Assembly: GCA_033977485.1 (NCBI GenBank)
Contig: CM066994.1
Location: 9,116,001-9,180,000 of the forward strand
Direction: 5' to 3'
DNA: 64,000 nt
Source: Hydrangea macrophylla
Lineage: Eukaryota; Streptophyta; Magnoliopsida; Cornales; Hydrangeaceae
This document shows, in pieces, positions 23,657 to 34,572 of this stretch. Within the stretch, counting starts at the first letter, position 1. Each line of letters begins with the position of its first letter. The translations under genes and the position numbers were made by a program. The notes under the pieces are model-generated. The model was not told where the DNA came from and did not search any database. It saw nothing but the letters and a program-made list of their open reading frames with translations.

Positions 23657-25715
23657 TGTAATACCCGTACCCGAAAAAAGGTAGTAATATTTATTTTTGC
23701 ATGCATTAATTAGTATAATTAATTGCATGTGATGATTTTGGTGAGTTTCAGTCACCCCTATGTGCTAAGTGTTCAATAAGGGACACCGTTGAAAGTTCCA
23801 CTAGAGGTGGGACATATATGAAAGTGGGACCCATGGGAGGTCCAGATTAAATAAATTGCATTTAGTTGCATTTATATGATTAAATTAATATTTGTTAAAG
23901 TGATTTTTATATCTTATTGTTAGTTGTGACCTTTTATAGTACCAGTTTAGGTACCCTAGTGAGAGCGAATTAGAATATGATTTATAATCAGTAGGGTAAT
24001 TAGCAACTTCATAAAAATATTTGGGACCACTTTTGAGACCCATGCGTGACATAGACATATATCTATTTAGATATTTGGTAGTTAAAATAGTTAACCGTGG
24101 ATGCTATAATAAATATCAAAACTTGAGGGGAGTTAGTCGTGAATAGGACTAAGCTTCCTTTGGAAGCTTATTACTTAACATATATCACATATATGTTTGG
24201 CGGCTGGGTCTTGTTTATCAGACCAAATTATACAGAGAACAAGAGAGTCTGTGAGGGAGAAAAAAAAAAAAAAAAAAAAACTACTGTTCGTTGTTTCGTT
24301 GTCATTTCTTCGTCGTTCGACCACTATTTCGCGAACTGAAGCCATATTTGGTATCGTGAAGGTGAGGGGATCATTTCTATGTCTTTCTTTTTCAATTTTA
24401 ATAATGTTTTTCTGCGACCCATTTTAAGGGGTGATACATATATGTGATCTATATATGTAGGGATATCATTGGGAGTAACTAGAGCTAGTTTTGCGAAGGA
24501 AGTTAGGATTTCTAAACTTTATTTGGACCTATTGGTGAGGTGAGTGTCCTAATCCCAAAATTGGATATTTAATGTTATTTATTTATTAGTGAATGTTTAG
24601 ATTGCTTAATTGTGATTAAGTAGAAAAGCATGTGATGAATTATTATTTAATATGTCCAAAAATGTTAAATTGCCATGTTGACATGTTGAGTTGCTTATGT
24701 GCTTATTTGGGTCAAAGGGTGTCAATTGATAATCACCATTATTTAGCGCGTATATAAGGGACGCCCATTCCTCAGAGAGAAGGGGGATGATGATGAAGTC
24801 CTCAGAGAAAAGGGGACGTGGTGACGACCACACAACGAATTGACTACGGTCAGGAGTGAATGAGAGTAATTTCGCTATATGCGACGGAAAAAGTGAGATT
24901 GGCCCGGAATCAGGGGTCCAGAACGATGGTGATTGATTGCTTGACACGCCTGCGACCATTTATTGTTGTGATGTTTAATTGGTGTCATGAATTATTAAAT
25001 ACTCCAATTGCATGATTAGCACCACGTACTCACTAAGCGAAAGCTTATTAGATTTTGTGGTTAATGACCACGCAGGTTCAGATGAACATCACAGTGAGAA
25101 GCGTTGAACCAAGGAGTTCTGGACAACATGGGAGTATGTTTCTTTTGGTTGTATATGTTAATACGTGGTTTACTCAGTTGGGTTGGGAGTTGGTTGTAAA
25201 ATTTGTAATTAGAAACTCATATTGTATGCTTTAGAATTGAGACCAATTAGTGTAAGGATTTTGTAATAATCTAGTTTAATTTCTTCTTAGTTTCTAAGTG
25301 TCATGGACATTTTAGTGGATCAGTTGGGAATGAATGATAATGGGTTTTGCATGAGTAATTTGGTTTTGGTTATGTTTTTAACTCTTAAAAAGTGAAATTG
25401 GTGTGGAAATTGTTGTGCAAAATCCGCAGGTTATTTTTAGCCTGTCGAGTTTTACGGAAACAGACATAACTCTTTCTAGAAAATTCGGATTCGAGCGCCG
25501 TTTTTTGCGTTGGAACCGAGACTCAGAGGGCTATCTTTTGATATAAATTTTGGCTATAAAATGTTAAATGACCTTTCTACCCTTGGGGTTTATTTCAAGC
25601 ATTTTGTTTTAAAAAGGGTTTCATAATGAGTTTTAACTTGTTTAGACACTTAAATCATCGTTATTCTTCCTTGTTACACATCCTAATCCGTGTGGGGGCG
25701 GGTTGGGGTGTGACA
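23657..25715 (+). repeat. 3' LTR
   Basis: 2059 bp, collinear with the 5' LTR. Differences include a longer A-run near 24260, a one-base deletion near 24183 and scattered substitutions. Confidence 0.95.
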
Positions 25716-25960
25716 AGTACTGAAAATTAAGTGTTGAATTTAAGAACTGAAAATTTTAAGTGATTTGTATTTGCAATATTGAAAACAGTGTTTCAAGAAC
25801 TAAAATATACTGCTTTCAGTGAAAATTTTTCACTTGACGTTTTCAGTGGATTTTTGACTGCTTTTTCAATTAAGTGGTACATTATCAAACACACTAGAAA
25901 AAAAAAAGTGCTGAAAATTTTCATTTTCATCACTTAATTGAGTTATCAAACACACCCTTA

Positions 25961-26578
25961 CTCTTGGAGAAACCATCAAACTTTGTAAACTATTTAAAAT
26001 GTCATCTACTCTAATTAGCCTTTCACTCTCTTATACTTTGCCAATCAATGTGAAACCAGCTTATGTATTTTTAATTTTTTTTTATGGCAAAGCATAAACA
26101 ATTCCATTCAATTTCACAGGTGCGACAAAACCACTTGTGTCATTCAAAAAAATTATAACTTACCTACTCCATTAACTTAACAACCAACAAATAATAACAA
26201 TAAATAACTAAAAACTCAACAACCAAAAGTAGAAACACATAATAAATTAAGGGACTGGACATCTACAAAATTGCAAATTAGGCTATTTAGATTAAGATAC
26301 TTGTGTATTGGCCCATTTAGCCGAGAGTTTAAAAATTGACAAATTTCACTTTATTACAAAAACTCAAATAAGGAAATTCCTCCAAAACTTGAAATGTTAA
26401 GATTGAGAAATTCAATGCCCTGAATCTCTCTTTTCTCTCTAAAATTACATAAATTGAATTAAGTCATCTACTGATACACAAGTTTAAAAAATAAATAATT
26501 TAGAATTAAATCTCATAAAATTAGACACTCGGGCAACAAAATACACCTGAGTATTCAAAACAGACTACTATCTTTCAG
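25961..26578. other. 3' flank of the DUF4477 gene
   Basis: AT-rich; would include the 3' UTR of the minus-strand gene ending at 26579. No distinct element or RNA recognised. Confidence 0.4.
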
Positions 26579-29500
26579 CTATCCACAAGTGAGTAGTTTG
26601 AAAAATGGATCTTCCTTGTCATCATTGCCTCTACTCTCCGTTTCCTTTACGCGAATCCCCACTGCGTTTGTTTTCAATGGCTCGGGTTTCTTCACCGAGA
26701 CAAACGCCACTTTGTTTTTCGATGTGGATTTAACTTTTGACGGATTTGAAGTTGGAGACAGACTTGGAACTAAAAGTAAACCATCTTCTCCGATAAGGTC
26801 CTTGATGGGGGATTCTGAAACGCCTGAACCATGTCTCTCTTTTTCACTATCTTCAACCTTTGCACTATCATCGGTTTTAGGTAAGAGCTCTGTCAATGGA
26901 TTGGCATTGTCCTCTTGGATGTGAGCTTGGCCTTCTTCAACAACGGAGTTAGCATCCGACTTACCAATCTCATCACCTACACAATTCAAATTATATAGTA
27001 ACAGAATAGAGAGTAGCACTAAAACCCATGAATCATTAACAAATCAAAACTGGAGGTAGCATTATTAAGAAAGTGAATAATGAAGAAATGCACCACCAAG
27101 GTGGTGAACTACTGGCCTTAGGGTATACTCGTTATAGGGCTCAGCCTGGTTCATGGATTTAGTGAGGGAAAGAGAAAGAAAATGCACAGAAAAACACCAT
27201 CTTTGTTTGGTTTTAAGGAAGAGAAAGAAATATAGTATTGAGAAAAACATATGGAAAACTAGAGACTAAAGATAGCGAATTGTACGAGTCACTACGCTTA
27301 GGTCAATAGAACAAATTGATCTGCTTCTCCACAAAGCTTCCACCTCATGTGCCCCTTCCTATTCTTTTTTACCAAGCGAAAAACAAAATAAAATGACAAA
27401 TTGAAAGCAGAGAGGAATATTTAAGAATGAATTATTATTTTGTTCATTCTAAGAATTGTACATGTGTTTTCATATGAATGCAGTATATCCCTGTGTATTA
27501 TAATTCATTTACCAAAAAGGTGATCTCAGGATTCACGATTCATAATTTTGGAAAACCAATTCATGATTCGATTCACTATTCGACAACAATGGAGCCCTCC
27601 TAGCTTCTTGGTCAAGGGGGAAGAAAAAAAACACCCAAGCAAAAGTAACTTTCTAAAGTAAACAATAATAAGCGCTTTCGATACCACAAAATTTAAGTCC
27701 TCAAATCCGTTAAAAGTTTCATCATCTAATAGACATGATAAGAAGAAAAAAAACGGCAAGGATGTTCTTACCTCCAAGGAAAGCCTCGATACTTTGATAT
27801 TGTATAGCTGATGCTCCCACATATGCATCTACTCCAAGGTCCTTATCTTGATTTTGAATCTCAATTTCACTTTTCTTCTCCAACAACACGAACTTATCTG
27901 TCTCCCATACGCATTCTAGGGTGATGGCCTCCTCATTTCTCGGATAATACTCTCTAAAGACCTGAAGGGTATAAAAGGATAATGAACAAGGTAGTAAACC
28001 AAATGGTAGAGGAATCTTCACCAAAAGGATTGCTTAATATGGGCTGACCTCAAATCCTTCTTGAGTTATTTTAACGGAGTGTTCCTTTTGAGAGAGAGAG
28101 GAAACGACATTGAACACTGAAATCACGTCAAGTAATATCTGTAGAAAAAGGAACAAATCACAATACAATTTGTATGGAGAAAGCCTAATTTTGATGCTAA
28201 CTATTACTAATAGCAAAACTGTATGGGCCTGTTTGGAAATGCTCAAAACTGGATTAGGTTTAGTCACACTCCAATTTTGTCTGGTCCTTATGAAAACCAA
28301 CATCATGTAGGTTTGATGAAGAAATTGTTTTAGGAGTGATTTTCGGTTAAATTGATTGCCATCCGAGAAACTGAACAATCAATTGGACATTTGGATCACT
28401 ACCTATGAGATTATAAGCCAAAACTAACAAGACTTCACTAACTGTCAAAATAGGATAGTTTTGACTAAGGAATAATTCTTACTTGTTGAACCAAGACTCG
28501 TAGGCGTGCAAGCAAAGCCAAAATCGTCATAGAAAACCCCATGAAAAATGATTGAGCAAGCAAAGTAGATATCTCACTCCGAATAGTTAAGGTGAAGCCA
28601 ACAATACACTTTTTCAGACAAAGTTCTCATACAATGGGTATCAAAAGCAGTTTCAAGAAAATCTCAAGTTATTAAACGCTGAAATACAAAATCAGTATAA
28701 CAGAAAGTAACAGGAGTATAATAAACTCAAAAACTTCATATTTTACAGAACACTAGAGAGATGGTGAAGAGTTCTATAATCTGCATGCAAAATGGAAATA
28801 GAGAAAAATAACTAAATAAATAAATAGGTTCCTGAGATAAAGATACAAGAAATTCAACCAATATGCATTCAAAAGTACATCCCAGAGTTGCCCAAAATGA
28901 TCCAAGGACGAAATGTGCCTTAAACTTCATACATTTAAAGAACTTAATTGACAAAATTGTAGAAATTTTATACCTTCGTAGAATCTTAAAAATTACTCCT
29001 ACAATGGTCAGTGAAATAACTGAAAAATAAAGAAGTACTGCCAGGAAAAAGAGAATGATTAGCATAGTCCTCACCGACGGAGTCAAAGAAGTGGTAACAT
29101 ATAGCCACTTGGATACCTCAATTCAAACATTTCAACTTTCTTATGTAGTCTAATCACTTGAAATAAAGATGAGTAGAATAAATCACGTAATATATTCGTT
29201 AGATTATAAGTTGCTCCAAAAGTTTAGAACATGAACAAATTGTGCATATCGAGCTCTTACTATTTGCCTCACATGCAAGTCCATCTCCCATGTGGAGAGT
29301 CAACAAACCTAACACAATCATAATGGAGTAACTAGGAAGATAGAAAGTGCAAATATGCATTTACCAGAACAAGGGACGGAAAGACTTTATCCAAGAAGTC
29401 CCCAACCGCAGCTTGATCCATGTTAGATCACAGTTACTCCAAACCCTTAACCTTTTAGAAAATCAGATAACAATGCATACCAAGTTCTTAAAAACAAACT

Positions 29501-32500
29501 GACTGATGAAGGATACGTAGCTGCCTTCAATATCGGCTCAGCCATCTGCCAAAAAAATAAATAGAGTGGAAATCAGGAGATGGTAAAAAATGTATCCAAA
29601 AGGTACTAATAGTTCAGTACTTGATTCATACAAGTTTGCACTAATTTCTCACTATGCTCACATGGAGCGTAAGGGATCAAGCCTTTGAAGTTATACTAAG
29701 GGGCAATGCCGCTGGAACTTACAGTAGCACATTAATTATTATGATAAGATGCAGAGATATGTGACAACAAATAATAGCAAGAGTTGGATATGTTTGTGGG
29801 GGGGGGGGGGGGGGGAGGGGAGGTGTTGTTCTTGTGAAAAACACACTTTCCAGGCTTGCCAAAATGCACTCCGGGATTAACTTGCACCTAATGTCCCTTC
29901 AAAGAGTGGGCATACTTCATCCAAACTGCTAACCAAGATGAAGAAGTAAACACTAACACATGAGTTGCTTATTTGGTTAATTTCCCTTGTCTACAAATTC
30001 ACAGAATATTTTCTGACAAATTCATGTGGTTCAAGCAACAGATTTTTGTAATAGGGAAAGAGGAGAAACAAGGGAAGAGAAGGAAAAACAAAGAAAGAGA
30101 AGACAAGGGGAGTGGATGGAGAAGAAACTGATTTTTTTTGTTTTCTTTTGTTCGGTTTGGTGAGAAAAGAAAAAGAAAAGAAGAGAGGAAGAGGGGAAAG
30201 TGAAGGGGTAAAAAGTGAGAGAAGAGGAGGGAAAAGAGAGGATATAGTAATGACGATCAAGAGAAGGGAACAGAAACCACATTTATCTTGTTTGGTAAAA
30301 GAATGCTGCAGGACTTCAAAAAAATTTCTCGTTATTCCCCTTAACATTCCAAACACACTGCGGGACAAAACAAGGTAAACTAGTTTTTTTGGGTTTGATG
30401 CTGGATCCAAATCTGCCCCCAAAAAAAAAACAAACAAACAAAACAAAACAAAATTGGGACTTGGGAGTGTAGCTTGTTTCAGAACATACACATACTTAAA
30501 TGTAGAGAGAACTTCATAAGGTGCAAGTGCAACATTGGGGTTAACATTCAAGAGCCAACCTTCTTAGGATGAAACAAACAAGAAATATGAATACTGCATT
30601 GAGAGTCTGAGACACAGTTCTATCATGCATAAAGAGGTAAAAAAAAAAGAAAGAAAGAGATATTTTCAATGGTCAATTAGACTGATTTAATTAAATTACA
30701 GACAAGGTACAATAATGCAGGAGGAAAGAAAAAAGAAACAAAAGTATTAAACAATTTTTAAAGTGAAAGAAGAGTGCACCTTTGAGAGTAAGCGTGCAGA
30801 TCCCAAAAGTCGCTCCATAAAATTATATTTTCCAATTTCACATTTTCTCCTCTTTAAACTGTCACATGATAAACAATTGAGCAAATAAAAACTACAAAAC
30901 ATACTATACGAACAAATATCCAATGCACATTTTCCTTCACGAAAGCATATAATTGTAAATGTTAACACGAAGGAATAACTACAAGTATAGTATCAACTGC
31001 TGAGGCCGAAATTTTTTTTTTTTTTTTTTTTAAAGGTGGGACAAATTATTTGGGGGACAAACACACTAATTCTAGTTAGAACTAGATTCCCATGTGTGCT
31101 CAACTCCTATATCCTCACAGTCTTAAACCCCCACCCCAATCCCAAACCCAAACCCCTTCTCTGTCTCTCTTCCCTTCTCTCATTTCATAAGAACTTGTCA
31201 AGAAAGAATTAAACTTATCAAATCCTTACATGAACAACTACACTTAACCAAACTAACACTATAAAACATTACCACATAGCATGGACACTTCAATTTGGAT
31301 GTCGTGTCCATGTCAGACACTAGCACGCATCAGACAAGCAACAAAACATGTCTTACACTCTTAGTTTTAGAACATCACATACACTGCTTGGCACACATGG
31401 GAGATGGGCGTGGACACGGCACGGTGGCTCTAAAATGTTATTAAAAATAGAGGTAAAAGTGTTAATATAACAAAATGGCAGATATGCAAATTTTTTAAAA
31501 CTTAGGAAATTGAGTGGACACACTTGAAAAAATATATATATATGATTGTTATTTCTCATGTCAAGCAGTGTCCATATCTATGAAGCACCAGTACGGATGC
31601 AGGGACACGAGTGCGGAGAGTTCGGCAATTTTCCCAAAATCACCAGTGCGAGTGCGGCAGGGGTACTTAAATAAAAATTTTAAAATATATTTTACATAGC
31701 ATTTATATATATATATATATATATATATTTTTTATGCACATTTATATATTACTATATAGTATATAAAACTAATTCTACCACTATTTTTTTTACTAACCAA
31801 TGTAATTCAACTAGCAAGAAAACAACAAGTATGCAAACAACAAGAAGCAAATTAATATTAAACGTTAAACAAAGTCTTGCATAACTTAATTCAAGCAAAC
31901 CATAGCATAAGTTTTGTATATCATCCATTCAAACAAACAAAGAAAAAGACTTTCTAAGCTCTTTATTTCTTTCAACTTGCAGCATCATCATCATGGACTT
32001 CATTTTCTGCACAAAGCTCGGCCTCCATTTCCGGCTCATCCAATGAGAGATTTGCAATCTCAAGTTCTCCAGCACCATCAAGAGGATCAAAAACATCTCC
32101 ACCAACGTCCCACATCTTAGTTTCTCCTTTCATATAATTTGGATTTTGTCTTGAAAGGAGGCGAAGATTTGTGTGCACAAAGACTAAGTCTTCAGCACGT
32201 TGTGGTTGAATTTTGTTCCTTCTTATTGAATGAATGAAAGAGTAGGTGCTCCAATTTCTCTCAGAACAAGATGACGAACACGGTTGTCCTAGAAGCTTTA
32301 AAGCTATGTTCTGCAACAAGGGCGCCGAAGAACCATAGAACGACCACCAAGCTTTTGGATCTAGAGTCCCCCTATCTGCCAATGAGTCAAAATTACCAAA
32401 TTGTGCAGCTGCAGAAGAAAAGGAGTGGAACTCAAGAATCGCCTTTTGTCTATCCTCATTATTTGGAAAAAATCTCCTCAAACAATGGGCCCTCTCTTCG

Positions 32501-34541
32501 CCAATCTCATTATCTTTGTGTGGAGGAACACGGCCAGGATCTCCATTGAGCCATTCTTTGCTATAATATCTAGATTAGAAATCAAGTAGTGAGCTAACGT
32601 GCTAATATATTTAAATATTTATTTTAATGCTAATTCTTTGACGTTAAAATTTTTAAGTTACCTTGGATTCAAAGCATGTGCCATGCAATGAAGTGGCGTG
32701 CTACTCTTTGACCATCTTTGAGTAAGGATGGTATACACAACATTGTAGAATGTTGACTCGTCGGTTTCTTGCCTTGCCTCAGTCCGATAGATTGCCTTTT
32801 TCACCTTTTCAATCATCGAATCCCACATTTCATAAATTAAATGCAAAGCGGGCTTATCCGTGTCGGCAAATCGAAGCATATCATAAATTGGATTAGTGAA
32901 GGCGAGTATTTTGTCTACTTTGTCCCACCAAACATCACTTAGAATAAGTTCCTTCACTTTAGATGCCATTCCTATGTTATCATCCTTGTACATTGACCAC
33001 CTCTCACAAAGCACCATTGATTGGAGACCACGCTTAACAAGTTTAAATCTCTTCAACATGACAATAGTCGAAGCAAATCTTGTTTCAGCAATTGAAAGCA
33101 ACTTCAAGCTCACAAAATCATTATACATGGCCAATCTCATGTTATGGTTGACTACGAAATTCTTAATTATGATCGCATCCCCAGCCACATCAGTGATCCA
33201 ACCACACTCGAAATAAGCTTCCGCATTGCTTTCGGTATTTTTTGCTGCACATATGTCTTTAAGAGCGAGATTAAGGGTGTGCACCACACACGGAGTCCAG
33301 AATATGTGAGGATATTGAGCCTCAACAAGCATTCCTGCCGCCTTACACACAGGAGCATTATCCGTTATCACTTGGACTACATTTCCTGGCCCAACCTCTT
33401 TGATGACCTCCTTCATCAAATTTGCAATAAAATTTTTATCCTTGTACTCTCCCTCACAATTGACTGCTCTTAAAAACATTGGTCCGTTCTCGGTCACGGC
33501 CATAAAGTTTATTAGTGGCCTTCTTTGAGCATCTGTCCAACCATCGGTGACTATGCTCACCCCTTTTTCCCCCCAAGTCCCTTTTATGGGCTCCAACAAC
33601 CTTTCAATATTTGCCCTTTCCTTTTGCAACAAAGTAGTTCTTAAGGCATTGTACCCCGGTGGAATAAAACCGGCTATGTTGTGGTTAGCCGCATACGTGA
33701 AACAATTTATATAGTATGGGCTCCTAGCAAAATGAAAGGGCAAACCTGAAGCATAAAACATTCTTGCTATCTCACTCCTTAAATGCTCTCTACATTCATT
33801 ATTAAATGCCTTTTCAATTGCAGACACCTTTCTCTTCCTAAGTTCACTAGTTGGCTGCAGTGGCATTTGCATTGGCATTGGCGTTGTCGCAAATGGCCCT
33901 TGGGTTGAGCTGGATGGAAGTGGGACTGACATCACTGACCTTGCATTCTCAACTTCATTTATAAGCTGTTGGAATTCAGCTTTATTTTCAGGAGTCACTT
34001 TTTGGCATACCGCTATTCCATTGCCGGATAATTTCAAAAGATGTGCCTTCACTCAAGCATATGATCCCACCGCTGTTTTGTTACAGAACTTGCATTGGAA
34101 GCTCCAATTTCCACCTTTACCCTTTCTTTCTAACTTAGTTACATACCTCCACAGAGGGAAATTAGTGTCTTCATTAGTATCCGCACTAGAATCCGTAGGG
34201 ACGGTAGTTGAATTCACACTCTCGGAATTCATTTCTAACAGAGAGCTACCAAAAAAATTATTTCACAAATCAACAAATAAATCTCACAAATTTCACAAGT
34301 AGATCAAGTAACAAGGAATAAAAATTATAAAACAAAAAACAACATTGTATGATATGAGTCATATCACTAACAAAAAAAAAAAACCATGTAAAAAATGAGA
34401 GAAAATAAATAACAAAGTGAGAGAAGAGAACCCCATACCTGGATGACAAAGAGAGACTGAGAGAGAGACCGAGAGAGAGATCTCGAACAGAGAGAGGGAG
34501 AGACACCCTCCTGCGCCGCTAGAGCAGATCGAGAGTTAGAG

Positions 34542-34572
<31 letters not shown>

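Larger units (their letters stand above)
17404..25715 (+). mobile_element. LTR retrotransposon with near-identical LTRs and decayed interior
   Basis: 8.3-kb element with 5-bp direct duplications 'agtac' at 17399-17403 and 25716-25720. The LTRs (17404-19457 and 23657-25715) begin TGTAATACC and end GTGACA. A primer-binding site follows the 5' LTR and a purine tract precedes the 3' LTR. The 4.2-kb interior has no long reading frame, but broken plus-strand text around 22930-23130 still resembles the integrase core of Ty3/gypsy elements. The LTRs differ at roughly 18 substitutions and a few short indels by my eye count, so insertion is recent although the coding part is dead. Confidence 0.95.
17372..25957. 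mobile_element. Tourist-like MITE split by the LTR retrotransposon
   Basis: The left 32 bp (17372-17403) and the right part (25721-25957) join into a MITE of about 270 bp with ends 'gggtgagtttgataaaactg' and complement 'gggtgtgtttgataactcaa', flanked by 'tta' at 17369-17371 and 25958-25960. The interior repeats 'agtgctgaaaatt'-type motifs as in the 16250-16720 copy. Confidence 0.8.

Noticed and set aside
24139..24959. Open frames of 66-117 codons in the 3' LTR
   Set aside because: The 5' LTR copies are broken or differ, no family match, and LTR regions are not expected to code.
29991..30551. 186-codon minus-strand frame rich in Phe, Leu, Ser and Pro
   Set aside because: Lies in intron 3 of the Nepro-like gene; low-complexity composition comes from a GA-rich tract and there is no recognisable domain.
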